Assembly: GCA_028282705.1 (NCBI GenBank)
Contig: JANQHI010000045.1
Span: 1 to 64,000, forward strand
Direction of reading: 5' to 3'
DNA length: 64,000 bases
Source: Prolixibacteraceae bacterium
GTDB taxonomy: Bacteria; Bacteroidota; Bacteroidia; Bacteroidales; Prolixibacteraceae
Part shown: piece by piece, positions 44,183-53,994 of the stretch
Position numbering within the stretch: position 1 is the stretch's first letter
Layout: each line of letters opens with the position of its first letter
Translations under genes and position numbers: made by a program
The notes under the pieces: generated by a model
What the model was told of the DNA's origin: nothing
What the model saw: only the letters and a program-made list of their open reading frames with translations
Database searches by the model: none

Positions 44183-44899
44183 ATGAAAAAGTCAGCTGCC
44201 TTACAGGGTAAAATACTCTTGTTATCCATAAAAAAGACCCTCTTTCTATTTTTCCTTCTAAACTTATGCCTGTGTTTCAGTTCATTTGCTCAAGGTGGTA
44301 ATCTCAAAGCAGGGCAATGGGCAAGTGTAGGTGGGGAGCTACTACTTTCTGGCACACATAAGTTCACCACATCCTGGGCTTCAAATGCAGGACAACAGTG
44401 GTGGCAAGGTGGATTTTGGGATCCTGTGGAAACCCGCAATTATAGCCCATGGGAAAATACAGTTTTAAATTCTGTTTCTCCTAAAAAAGGCCAATTTACA
44501 GTAATGGGACCATGTAACATTGGTCTCTACCAGCGCGCAAAAGGTCCCAGGATACATTTGAAGGATGCTGAAACTGAACAAGGATTTACACCCTGGGCAA
44601 ATACAATTGCATTTTCAAGCCAGGTTTGGAGTGGAACAGTAAAGGACTTTAATAAAAATGAAGAGTTTTGGGGATTTATCCCAGCAGGGAAAGAGGTTAC
44701 TTTGAATGTTATTGCAGTAATGACTGCCTATGATAATAGAAGGGGTACAGGTGAAATATCATATCAAGCACCACAGGATATTGAATATGAAATTTGGTTC
44801 TTCCCCAGGGGAGAAGAAGCAAAAATTCTGGGTATACTTTCAGGGTTTGACAAACCACAACCAGGAATACTTTACTACACGGAAAAAAAATGCAACTAA
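44183..44899 (+). CDS. Secreted protein of unknown function
   Basis: The protein has 238 residues with a long signal peptide (residues 1-37, ending SSFAQ). The mature part is rich in Trp, Gly and aromatic residues and is predicted to be beta-rich (GQWASVGGELLLSG, GQQWWQGGFWDP, QDIEYEIWFFPRG). I recognise no family. It is followed after 19 bases by the FecR/FAMeT fusion gene and probably shares its transcript and its location outside the cytoplasm. Confidence 0.65.
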   Translation: MKKSAALQGKILLLSIKKTLFLFFLLNLCLCFSSFAQGGNLKAGQWASVGGELLLSGTHKFTTSWASNAGQQWWQGGFWDPVETRNYSPWENTVLNSVSPKKGQFTVMGPCNIGLYQRAKGPRIHLKDAETEQGFTPWANTIAFSSQVWSGTVKDFNKNEEFWGFIPAGKEVTLNVIAVMTAYDNRRGTGEISYQAPQDIEYEIWFFPRGEEAKILGILSGFDKPQPGILYYTEKKCN

Positions 44900-44918
44900 C
44901 TCATATAAACCATCAGAA

Positions 44919-47258
44919 ATGAAACATTTAGCATCAAAATATATAATTCCCCTCTCCTTTTTACTAATTCTTTTATTGATAACACCTAACCTATTTGCTA
45001 ATTTAAGTACTAGAGTAAAAATTTGTGCTGTAAAGGGAACTGTTCAAACAGGACCAGCAATATCACACCAGGGGATAGGTCATTCAACAGTATATACTTG
45101 CCCTTTAAAACAATCCCTAAATAGAACTGAGTGCAGGATTGTTAATCGCCAAACAATGGTTGAAACAGGAGATAATTCTTTTGGATATATTGAATATCCA
45201 AGTGGGTATAAAGTGAAAGTAGGACCAAATACAAAACTTGTTGTTGCCCAAAATAATATTTATGTTGAATCAGGGACCAGTTGGTATAAAATTGAAAAAG
45301 TTAGCTATCAAGGAAAACCCAAATTTGTTGTTAAAACACCTACTGCAATAGCAGGAATAAGAGGAACAGAACTTCTGGTAGATGTTAAGAAAGATGGCTC
45401 TTCAACTATCAAATTAATTGAAGGTAGTCTTGAGGTTTCTGATATAGATCAACAGAATAAAATGATGATGGCAGCGGGCATGGAAGTCACAATTCCTGCT
45501 CAAGATAAAAGCCTAAATACAGGTTTATTAAATATCAAGGACAATCAAAAATGGTGGACTGACTGGCCAACCCTTGTTCCAATTTCTGAAATGCCCCCTG
45601 ATTTAGATGACCCAAATACCTCTACATCAATAAAATCAAATCTAATTGCTGATTCCCATGTTTATGCCTATTCTTACTTAAATTGGAACAAAGCCAATTG
45701 GGGTAAATATGAAATATTAGGAGCTGGTTGGAATCCTATAGGTGGAGAGAAAAGAGCATATCTAAAATTTGATGTTTCAGGAATTGATAAATCTACATTT
45801 GAAAAAGCTTCATTGAGATTGTTTCATTACCACACAGCTGGAGGTAATTCAGCAGAACTTGGGGTCTACACAGTAAGAAATAGTTGGAATGAAGGAAATG
45901 GAAATTACAAGCCTTCCAATATTGCTCAAGCTGGTGAAATTTGTTGGGTAAATCAACCACAAACTGATCAATACCCAGTGGCTTATTTTAATCCAGGCGC
46001 ACAAACAAATGATTTTGTTGAAGTGGATATTACTGCCTTGGTTAAATCATGGTTGAATGGAATGCCAAACCATGGCTTGGCTATTAAAGCTGGTGAAAAC
46101 TACTTGAATGGCCCTGAATCTGTTTATGGTTTTTATGCAAAAGAACATGAAGATCCTGACAAACACCCACAGTTGATTATAAATGGAATCCAAAACAATG
46201 CAAGCTTTAATGAAAAACCAGCAACAACCTCTGTACAAAATACAAAAGTTGAAAAAATTAATTCTTTTGATATTACCAATAAAGGAGGGAGGTATGCCTG
46301 GGAACACACCCAGAATATTTCCATCCCAGGTGAAGGGGCTGTTGTTTTTGAGGCTCTTACTACTGCAGATTTGATCATATGTTTTGCAGAAAACATAACA
46401 GATAGGAATGCTTTATATGAGATAGTGATTGGAGCATTTCATAACACAAAATCAATTATTAGAAAAGGTGCTCAAAATCCTTTACATGGGCATGTACAAG
46501 TTGAAGCCAGCCAAACCCCAAGAGCAGTCATTGCAGGCAACCAATGGATTACTTATTGGGCTAGTGTTAAAGATGGATTGGTAATGTATGGCAGAGGTAA
46601 AGTTATTGGCCAAAACGCCATGCTGGAATGGCAAGACCCAAATCCTTTAACTTCTATAAATAAAATAGGATTCTCAAGCTGGAATGCCCCAATTAAATTT
46701 AGAAATGTTCAAATATATAGTAGCTCACAACCTGCACGCCAGGAAAGCAAACTAACAAAGAATTGGGAACCAATTGTAATGAATGATGCTTTTACTGTTC
46801 AAAAAAGTAGTGGAGTATATTCCTGGGAATATCCTAAAAACACAAAAATATCAGGGAACACTGCTGTTACTTTTGATGCCAAGGGAACTACTGACCTAAT
46901 TCTCTGTTTTGCTGAAGAAGCAGATAATAAAAGTGCCATGTATGAAGCTGTTATTGGTGGGTGGGGCAATACACAAACTGTTATCAGAAAATTCAGGCAA
47001 AACCCACACCATGGGCATGTAAGGGTCAGGGCAAATGAGAATATTAATGCTATGGTTCAACCCAATGTGTGGGCAAGCTATTGGTTGAGTGTTAATAATG
47101 GATTGGTTCAAATTGGAAGAGGTAATGTACCAGGGCAAAATATTACATTGCAATGGCAAGACCCAATTAATCCACTTGAGTTTATTTCTACAATTGGGTT
47201 CATGTGCTGGAATGTTCCTTATGAGGTAAGAAACTTAAAAATAATTCCATTGAAATAA
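44919..47258 (+). CDS. Secreted multidomain protein: FecR-like, DNRLRE and two FAMeT-like domains
   Basis: The protein has 779 residues from ATG 44919. A signal peptide (1-27) is followed by a FecR-like beta domain (about 30-185: GDNSFGYIEYPSGYKVKVGP, then TPTAIAGIRGTELLV), and a DNRLRE/CBM96-like domain (about 240-425: AYLKFDVSGID, then VDITALVKSWLNG, then NHGLAIKAGE). Two tandem domains (about 447-605 and 621-779) carry YEIVIGAFHNTKSIIRKG and YEAVIGGWGNTQTVIRKF, the hallmark of the farnesoic-acid O-methyltransferase-like (FAMeT) domain, a ligand- or glycan-binding-like fold. Function is unknown; surface binding is likely. An in-frame ATG at 44730 lies within the previous gene and is rejected. 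Confidence 0.75.
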   Translation: MKHLASKYIIPLSFLLILLLITPNLFANLSTRVKICAVKGTVQTGPAISHQGIGHSTVYTCPLKQSLNRTECRIVNRQTMVETGDNSFGYIEYPSGYKVKVGPNTKLVVAQNNIYVESGTSWYKIEKVSYQGKPKFVVKTPTAIAGIRGTELLVDVKKDGSSTIKLIEGSLEVSDIDQQNKMMMAAGMEVTIPAQDKSLNTGLLNIKDNQKWWTDWPTLVPISEMPPDLDDPNTSTSIKSNLIADSHVYAYSYLNWNKANWGKYEILGAGWNPIGGEKRAYLKFDVSGIDKSTFEKASLRLFHYHTAGGNSAELGVYTVRNSWNEGNGNYKPSNIAQAGEICWVNQPQTDQYPVAYFNPGAQTNDFVEVDITALVKSWLNGMPNHGLAIKAGENYLNGPESVYGFYAKEHEDPDKHPQLIINGIQNNASFNEKPATTSVQNTKVEKINSFDITNKGGRYAWEHTQNISIPGEGAVVFEALTTADLIICFAENITDRNALYEIVIGAFHNTKSIIRKGAQNPLHGHVQVEASQTPRAVIAGNQWITYWASVKDGLVMYGRGKVIGQNAMLEWQDPNPLTSINKIGFSSWNAPIKFRNVQIYSSSQPARQESKLTKNWEPIVMNDAFTVQKSSGVYSWEYPKNTKISGNTAVTFDAKGTTDLILCFAEEADNKSAMYEAVIGGWGNTQTVIRKFRQNPHHGHVRVRANENINAMVQPNVWASYWLSVNNGLVQIGRGNVPGQNITLQWQDPINPLEFISTIGFMCWNVPYEVRNLKIIPLK

Positions 47259-47522
47259 ATAAATACAATTAATATTTAGTTTCACAGGGTTGTATGATGC
47301 CCGGTTCTTATTTCACTGAGAATAGCTTTATTATTTTTCCCTTTTAACAACCAACAATCAGGTTATGTTAAAACTGGAATTGTTTCAACAGGAGTTGAAG
47401 AAAACCTGGATATTGATTCAAATTAAGAAATTTCTTAGATTTGATAGATTATATGCCAGCTAGGAAAGCATTATCAACAAGTTAGCACATTTTATTCTAT
47501 TGATTTTTGGCTACAACTGTTC

Positions 47523-48728
47523 CTAATAGTCACGTTTAATTGCTCTTCCCAAGCCACCTATCCCAATGGTCAGGTAGTGCATATTCCCATTGAAACCGTC
47601 ATATTTTTTATCAAAACCCATGTTGTTATATGAGTACCTCAAACGCAAAAACCAATAGGAATCTTCAGGCTTGTTATAGCTTACCATAGGTATTTTTGAA
47701 CGCCCTAGTTTAATATCCAGGTTAAGGCCCATGGTGTATGTACCTGTAAAATCAAGCTCAACTTTTTCCAGATCAGGCTCTTCATCCTTATCAAATTCAG
47801 TAGGACCAATGTTTGTGGTAGCTACACCTGCAAAAGGTGTAATTTTTAAATGGTTGTTTTCAAACAATGTATACCCCAATGAAGCTTCTGGAAGGAATAT
47901 CCTCACCTGTGAGCCTTCCTCCCAAACCCCTGTTCCATAATCCCAATCATTGTTGTTTTTACTAAACCCAATATAGTCCCTTAAAAAAAGGGTAAAATCT
48001 TTGTAGCAAATATCAAATGCCACCCCAATGGGGATATTGTTTTTATATTCCTCTGATAACTTATCAGTGAAAATCCCATAACCACTGAAAAATTCAAACC
48101 CAAAACCCCATTTTGAAGCTACTTGCCTAAACCTGATGTTCTTCCTTGTATAATCTTCATATTCACTATTAGGATGGTTGCCCAAAAACTCATCTGCCAT
48201 ATCATTCAACATGTCCTGGGTGATATCAGGGTCATTTTTACCTGCCAACAAATAACTGAGGTTCATAATAAGGAAATCCTTATCTACCTCAGCAACCATT
48301 GATTTCTGAAGCTGGGAAATGAGGAAATCTTTCATTTGGCTAGTTTTTACCAACAGCTTATTGTATAGCAAGTCATTGTCAGGCTTGATTTTATACTGGA
48401 ATGAAATAACTGTCACTGAATCAAACTGGTTAATGCTTTTCAATAATTCCTGATATTCACCTGTCCAGTAGAGGATAAACCAGTATTCAGCAGGGTAAAA
48501 AACTGCATAATCCTCATTTTCAACTTCACCAACCAGGTAATTTTTTACTTCCTCCACTTTTTCAAAATCATCCTCCAAAAAACTGTCCAGCAAAAGCCTT
48601 CTTCCATTCGAAATAATTTCTTGTTTCTTATCATCATAATTCAAAATCTCATGCTGTAAGCTATCTACCTGCCCCATTGAAAAAACAGGGAGTAATGCTA
48701 TTGTTATAGTCAAGATTATATTCTTCAT
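47523..48728 (-). CDS. Envelope protein of unknown function, probable outer-membrane beta-barrel
   Basis: The protein has 401 residues. A signal peptide (1-19, ending FSMGQ) is followed by a helical half (about 25-195) with repeated acidic segments (LEDDFEKVEEVKNYL, then NEDYAVFYPAEYWFILYW). A C-terminal half alternates short hydrophobic strands with aromatic ends (GFGFEFFSGYGIFT, then YLTIGIGGLGR), as in small outer-membrane barrels. No family is recognised. It is convergent with the FAMeT fusion gene; 47259-47522 between them holds no clear gene. Confidence 0.6.
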   Translation of the reverse strand: MKNIILTITIALLPVFSMGQVDSLQHEILNYDDKKQEIISNGRRLLLDSFLEDDFEKVEEVKNYLVGEVENEDYAVFYPAEYWFILYWTGEYQELLKSINQFDSVTVISFQYKIKPDNDLLYNKLLVKTSQMKDFLISQLQKSMVAEVDKDFLIMNLSYLLAGKNDPDITQDMLNDMADEFLGNHPNSEYEDYTRKNIRFRQVASKWGFGFEFFSGYGIFTDKLSEEYKNNIPIGVAFDICYKDFTLFLRDYIGFSKNNNDWDYGTGVWEEGSQVRIFLPEASLGYTLFENNHLKITPFAGVATTNIGPTEFDKDEEPDLEKVELDFTGTYTMGLNLDIKLGRSKIPMVSYNKPEDSYWFLRLRYSYNNMGFDKKYDGFNGNMHYLTIGIGGLGRAIKRDY

Positions 48729-48997
48729 TGCATCAACTTGTTGAAAAATTACTTGCTAATTAAAAAATTTATGAAATTGGGCGGCAATTTAAAAGGAATT
48801 CAGTTTAACTGCAATAATTCCCATAATATTTTTCTTTTATCTTATGCCAATATTTGTTCATATTAAGCATTGCGAGCTTGAATAATTTATTGAATTATGA
48901 TTAACAGCCTATTGTAAATTAGTAGTTTGCCAGTTTAATAAATTTTCTGCTTTTCCCTACCAATATATTTTTTATTTTAGCGCAAAAATCAGATTGA

Positions 48998-49738
48998 ATG
49001 CTTAATAATAAGAAAATAGTTGTAGTACTACCTGCATACAATGCTGCCAAAACACTTGAGATAACTTATAATGAAATAGATTTTTCTATTGTTGATGATG
49101 TAATCTTGGTTGATGATAAAAGCAGGGACAATACAGTGGAAGTTGCAAAAGATTTAGGTATCCAGCACATTGTGGTGCATGAGCAAAATAAGGGATATGG
49201 AGGTAACCAGAAATCATGTTATAATAAAGCTCTGGAGCTTGGTGCCGATGTGGTTATTATGCTTCATCCCGACTACCAATACACCCCAAAGTTAATCCCT
49301 GCTATGAGCAACCTGATTGCAGGAGGGCTTTATCATGTTGTCCTGGGGTCACGCATTTTAGGCAAAGGAGCTTTAAAAGGAGGTATGCCTTTTATAAAGT
49401 ATGTATCCAACAGGGGGCTCACATTTATCCAGAATATCCTGATGAATGCAAAGCTTTCAGAGTACCACACAGGCTATAGGGCATTTTCTAAAGAAGTTTT
49501 GGAGCGTGTCAACTACAATGCCAATTCTAACAACTTTGTATTTGACAACCAAATGCTCTCCCAGATTTGGTTTGCTGGATATGAAATAGCTGAAATAACC
49601 TGCCCTACCAAATACTTTGACGATGCTTCCAGCATTAGCATCAAAAACAGTAGCATTTATGGTTTAGGTGTGCTAAAAACGTCTTTTCAATTTAGGCTTG
49701 CTAAATGGAGTTTAGCAAAATATGCTATTTTCGAATAA
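48998..49738 (+). CDS. Glycosyltransferase family 2
   Basis: The 246-residue soluble GT-A enzyme has nucleotide-binding VVVLPAYNAAKTLE at residue 6, DDVILVDDKSRDNT near 32, and the metal-binding acidic residue in VVIMLHPDYQY near 84. The EYHTGYRAFSKEVLERV stretch near 148 is typical of the polyprenol-phosphate-mannose synthase-like branch, suggesting transfer to a lipid carrier for use by a GT-C membrane enzyme. Such an enzyme is encoded 16 bases downstream, so the two probably work together. Confidence 0.88.
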   Translation: MLNNKKIVVVLPAYNAAKTLEITYNEIDFSIVDDVILVDDKSRDNTVEVAKDLGIQHIVVHEQNKGYGGNQKSCYNKALELGADVVIMLHPDYQYTPKLIPAMSNLIAGGLYHVVLGSRILGKGALKGGMPFIKYVSNRGLTFIQNILMNAKLSEYHTGYRAFSKEVLERVNYNANSNNFVFDNQMLSQIWFAGYEIAEITCPTKYFDDASSISIKNSSIYGLGVLKTSFQFRLAKWSLAKYAIFE

Positions 49739-49754
49739 TCCTAAATTAACATAA

Positions 49755-51836
49755 ATGAAAAATATGAAATTCAGTAGTAAGGTAATAGTAACCGTCTTTT
49801 TCCCAATACTGATTGCCATACTGTTTTTCATTATAAACATTATTGATAGTCCAGCATCTGTTACAAGGATTGACCCAGAATATTTATGCCTCCTAAATGG
49901 GTTGAATGTTTCCATACTCCAGTTTGATAATATTGGTTATACAGACCTTCCTGGAACACCTTTCCTTATTTTAACAGGAATATTTGTCCGTTTAACCCAC
50001 TTGTTTTTTGGAAACTCACCCATTATTGAGGATGTGATAAGCCGCCCAGATTTTTATATCCAGGCTTCCTCTTACCTTTTTATACTTTTAACAGCCTCCA
50101 TCCTTATTTGGGGTGGGCTTAAAGTTCTTAAAGCAACAAACCATGTATTAGCAAGTATTGCATTGCAAAGCAGCTTACTCCTTTCTCCTGTGTGCTTAAC
50201 TATGCAAATAAGGTATAGTGCTGACAGGCTGTTGCCATTACTTGCTTTTATTTTTGCAGTTTACACCATCCTTTATTTATTTAATTCTTTAAACACAAAA
50301 AGGTATGTCATTTATTCGGGTATCATACTAGGTATTGGATTCATAACCAAATTTAATTTTATTGCCCTTGCTATTTTGCCACTATTTATCGTTGCACCCA
50401 TAAAAAACTGGTTAATATATGCTGGAACTTTTACTGCCTCTTCATTTTTGTCTTTTTTGCCTATCATTTCTAAATTTGATAATGTAAAAAGGTTTCTTGT
50501 AAGGCTCATCAGCCATGGCGGTACATATGGACATGGAGAGCAAGAATTTTTGAATTGGGGAAAGATGGTGGTAAATTTGAAAAAAATATTCCAATTAAAT
50601 GAAGCCTTTGCTATTCTATTTCTTTTAACACTGGTGATTATCCTTATTTCAGTTTTATCTAAGGCAATAATTAGTACCAATAGAAAAAAAACATTGTTCC
50701 TTGTAGGTTTTATTTTAGCTTCAGTGATAGAAGCAATTATGGTCTCCAAACATTTTAAGAATTATTACCTAATCCCAGTTTTATCTTTATCTGGAATAGT
50801 ATTCTTTTTGATCTGGGATATCCACTTTAATCAAAAGAAAAGTAAACTAAAACTTTGGGTAGGATTCATATTACTTGTTCTTATGATTGCATTTTCTCTG
50901 GCAGATACAAATCAACACAGCAAAACAACCAAACATAAACTAGAAGCAAGGAATAAAACACTCGATTTCTTTGAAAACCAGATGCAACCAAATGACTACC
51001 TACTTCTTGAACCTGCCTGGATTTCAGGCTTATCAAAAATCAATGGCCTTTTGTGGGGCATAAGTTATGTAGCCGATAAAAATGATTTCACAAAATACTA
51101 TTTAGAGCAATATTCTAATGTATTGACTTTTGAAGGAAATGGCCGCCCTCTTAAACATTTTCGTACAAAGGATGTAAATACTGATGAGGTTTTTAAAGCA
51201 GGAAACATATTTTACCTCTTCTCAACTCCAGGGCGCCATACCAAAGCACTTATTTCTGAATTCAAAATACAAGCTGGTAAAGTAAACAAATTAGTAAAAA
51301 TAGATACCCTTTTCAAAAATCCTTTAAATAAAGATATCCTGCTTAAATCTGAACTTGCTGAAAGTTTCAGAAGTGACTCGCTCACAACAATGTCTTTTTT
51401 TAATGGGCTGGAAGAAGAAAAATCCCATTGGAACCAAAAAAGTGTTGTAATAGAGAACCCATGTAATGGTAAAAAATCCATAAAAATAGAAAGGCAAAGC
51501 AGCACTGGAAGCATTTTTAATTTAAACCCAATAGAAAATCAGGAAGGAAAGTTATTTGCCCTGGAAGTTTCCTGCAACTATTACCAAATCTATTCAAACC
51601 ATACTACAAGGCTTATTATTGAAGCCACCAACCCAAATGGGAAGAAATTTTGGCATTCAGTTTTTTGTGCTGATTATGCCAATCATATAAATCAATGGGA
51701 AAATATCTTATACAAAATTTATTTACCTGAATATGTTTCAAATGCACAACACTTACGAGTATATTTCTACAACAGGTCAAAACACCATGTTTATATAGAT
51801 GATATAAACATTAATGTCATTTATAAAAAGGGCTAA
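49755..51836 (+). CDS. GT-C-like membrane protein with C-terminal beta-sandwich domain
   Basis: The 693-residue protein has ten to eleven membrane segments in the first ~385 residues. An acidic residue lies early in the first large outer loop (VTRIDPEYLCLLNG near 35), as in GT-C glycosyltransferases that use lipid-linked sugars. The outer C-terminal part (about 540-693) looks like a carbohydrate-binding-type jelly roll (FFNGLEEEKSHW, then RVYFYNRSKHHVYIDDINI). No close family is recognised. It is coupled to the GT2 gene upstream. Confidence 0.6.
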   Translation: MKNMKFSSKVIVTVFFPILIAILFFIINIIDSPASVTRIDPEYLCLLNGLNVSILQFDNIGYTDLPGTPFLILTGIFVRLTHLFFGNSPIIEDVISRPDFYIQASSYLFILLTASILIWGGLKVLKATNHVLASIALQSSLLLSPVCLTMQIRYSADRLLPLLAFIFAVYTILYLFNSLNTKRYVIYSGIILGIGFITKFNFIALAILPLFIVAPIKNWLIYAGTFTASSFLSFLPIISKFDNVKRFLVRLISHGGTYGHGEQEFLNWGKMVVNLKKIFQLNEAFAILFLLTLVIILISVLSKAIISTNRKKTLFLVGFILASVIEAIMVSKHFKNYYLIPVLSLSGIVFFLIWDIHFNQKKSKLKLWVGFILLVLMIAFSLADTNQHSKTTKHKLEARNKTLDFFENQMQPNDYLLLEPAWISGLSKINGLLWGISYVADKNDFTKYYLEQYSNVLTFEGNGRPLKHFRTKDVNTDEVFKAGNIFYLFSTPGRHTKALISEFKIQAGKVNKLVKIDTLFKNPLNKDILLKSELAESFRSDSLTTMSFFNGLEEEKSHWNQKSVVIENPCNGKKSIKIERQSSTGSIFNLNPIENQEGKLFALEVSCNYYQIYSNHTTRLIIEATNPNGKKFWHSVFCADYANHINQWENILYKIYLPEYVSNAQHLRVYFYNRSKHHVYIDDININVIYKKG

Positions 51837-51854
51837 TTTGTGAGTTTATGCTAT

Positions 51855-53585
51855 TTAATATTGTTTTTTAGTAAGGAATTCTAATTTAAAATCTTTCAGG
51901 TCAAACTCAGTGTCAATGGTTTGTATAATCAAATTAATGATTTGTCCTTCTATATTATCTATTTTAGGTAAAACATAATCATAGGTTCCTAACTGAGGTT
52001 TTCCAAACTCTTCATGTGCATAGTGCAAATGCCATACTCTGTGGTAGAATTTATTTTCCTTGTTTTTATCATCAATTGTCAAGGCTATCCTAATTTTATC
52101 TTTGTACAAAAATGGATTGTTAAAAGAGACTTTTATAAAATCAACCTCATTTAGGTCAGGAAGTTTAGAGCAATCCTCAGCCCAGAGGACTTCAAAAGAA
52201 CCTGCCTTTAAAGGCTTATCTTCCAACAATTTCTCATAAACAACATCAAAAGCCTTGTAATCAAATTTTTTCTTATAAAATATCCCTCTTAACCTTTCAT
52301 CAGTACGCAAAAATATTTTCCAATAAGCATCTTTATTCATGCTTGTTTGATGTAAAATATACACTTTATATTGGTAGGTCTGGATTAAGTTTAATGGGAT
52401 TGTCAATATGGAAAAAGCTATGATTGCCATTTTAGCCCACCTATTTACCTGGGCAATAAACATAGCAATCAATATGAAAAAAACAGGGTAATAATCAATA
52501 TAAGCCCTTAACCCATAGCTTCCTGCATAGTACCAGCACCACCATGATGAAAGCACATAAGTAAGAACAACAAAAAATGCCAACCATGTAGTAGCCATAT
52601 AATATTTTTTTTTGTAAAAGAAGTACCCAACGGCAGGCAGGCAAAGTAGTACTATAGGAGTATAAACAAAAAGCCCTTTTTTATAACTAAACAAAATTTT
52701 AAAGAATTCTGGATCCAAGAAATTAAAACCTTCACCCTGGTAGGAATATAAAAAGAAATACCCTGTTTGCAGATACCACAAAAATAGTTGGATAAAAATA
52801 ATTATAGCAAACAATGCAATTCCAGATACTAAAACCAATGGTTTCTTAATTATTGACAGTACCCCTTCTTTTAAAGACTCCCAGGAACCAGCAATAAATG
52901 GGATAAATAAAAATACCATTAAGTTTACTGGCCTTATTACAGTTATTACCCCAAGTGAAAGGACAGCCAACAGAAAATTACCTGAGCTCCTGTTAACAAA
53001 GAACCTTTTAGCAAAAAATATAAATGCAGTAATAGCAAAAAGAGAATAAACATGGCTAAATGCTGCATTGGAAGTTGCATATTGTGTTAATGATGTTGCA
53101 AAAACCATTAAAACTTGCACAAAAACCACAGGAAACCCTTTAATGCCATATTCTTTAAGAATAAATTTTAAAAGGAACAATGTAAGAAATACATAAAACA
53201 GGGCTGCAATAAAAATAGCCACATGGAAAGGCTCCTGATGCCCGTCATTCATGGTTCCATCCAAACCAGCTAACAGTATAGTACCAAAAAAGAAAGGGCT
53301 TTGCAACAATGCAGTACCATAAGAATACCTGTTTACCCTCTGCCCTTCATAATCCAAATAAAAACCAAAATTTTCTACCCTGGTGTTGAATACATCCTTT
53401 TGTCCTTCTGTAAAATCTTTCCTTGATATATCATGATGGATAAAAATGGAAGGCAAATAATCATAATAGCCTACCCCATCTCCTGTTATAGTTTTACCAA
53501 CAAAATTTTGGGTAAGGGCAACAAAAATGAATACAATTATTATTTCTGGAAGTACTGTTTTGAGGAATGTAATAACCTTTGACAT
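51855..53585 (-). CDS. GT-C-like membrane protein
   Basis: The protein has 576 residues from ATG 53585. Twelve or so membrane segments cover the first ~430 residues. The first outer loop reads GDGVGYYDYLPSIF, with acidic residues in the GT-C position. YQGEGFNFLDPEFF and SSWWCWYYAGSYGLRAYIDYY are shared in pattern with the protein at 56274-57563, so the two are paralogs. The C-terminal ~150 residues form an outer beta-rich domain. The role is probably glycan or glycoprotein assembly. The longer GTG start at 53621 is less likely. Confidence 0.6.
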   Translation of the reverse strand: MSKVITFLKTVLPEIIIVFIFVALTQNFVGKTITGDGVGYYDYLPSIFIHHDISRKDFTEGQKDVFNTRVENFGFYLDYEGQRVNRYSYGTALLQSPFFFGTILLAGLDGTMNDGHQEPFHVAIFIAALFYVFLTLFLLKFILKEYGIKGFPVVFVQVLMVFATSLTQYATSNAAFSHVYSLFAITAFIFFAKRFFVNRSSGNFLLAVLSLGVITVIRPVNLMVFLFIPFIAGSWESLKEGVLSIIKKPLVLVSGIALFAIIIFIQLFLWYLQTGYFFLYSYQGEGFNFLDPEFFKILFSYKKGLFVYTPIVLLCLPAVGYFFYKKKYYMATTWLAFFVVLTYVLSSWWCWYYAGSYGLRAYIDYYPVFFILIAMFIAQVNRWAKMAIIAFSILTIPLNLIQTYQYKVYILHQTSMNKDAYWKIFLRTDERLRGIFYKKKFDYKAFDVVYEKLLEDKPLKAGSFEVLWAEDCSKLPDLNEVDFIKVSFNNPFLYKDKIRIALTIDDKNKENKFYHRVWHLHYAHEEFGKPQLGTYDYVLPKIDNIEGQIINLIIQTIDTEFDLKDFKLEFLTKKQY

Positions 53586-53735
53586 TTTTTTATTGTTTGG
53601 TTTTATTATTTGAGTTTTCACCCAACTCTATTTTTACTCTGAGTCTGGTAAATCAATATTGAGCGAATTTAAAACAATTGTTTAAAACTCCTTAGCATTG
53701 GATGTTAAATATTTACAATTCTTTCATCCCCACAT

Positions 53736-53957
53736 ATGAAAGAGAATAAACAGATTTTCCTATTTTTGCCTGAAATATTTTTGTATAACCTATTTTTATT
53801 TGATAGTTGGGAATTTAAACTTCATGCTAAAAAAGTACTGGATGAAAAACCTGATATTTTTATTATTGCAGCTTTTGAAGGGTTTATCCCAAATATCCTT
53901 GAAAATATTTACAGGAAAGAAAATAAATTACTTGCAAGTAAGGGTAATATCAACTAA
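53736..53957 (+). CDS. Small ORF, possible fragment of an SGNH-hydrolase-like protein
   Basis: The frame has 73 codons. The piece ending KVLDEKPDIFIIAAFEGFIPNIL resembles the last part of AlgX/DHHW-type SGNH hydrolases, where a strand carrying PD is followed by an acidic residue and an aromatic one. The N-terminal half (FLFLPEIFLYNLFLFDSW) could match the preceding beta strand and the Asp-Ser motif. It is too short for an intact enzyme, so it is either a remnant or a chance frame. It is 38 bases upstream of the next gene. Confidence 0.3.
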   Translation: MKENKQIFLFLPEIFLYNLFLFDSWEFKLHAKKVLDEKPDIFIIAAFEGFIPNILENIYRKENKLLASKGNIN

Positions 53958-53994
53958 AAATCATAAAATTGTAGGCTGAATAAATGCTCCAGAT

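Noticed and set aside
47259-47522. Possible gene remnant between the FAMeT fusion and the convergent gene
   Set aside because: A short frame reads SGYVKTGIVSTGVEENLD, but it has no start, no family match and no continuation.
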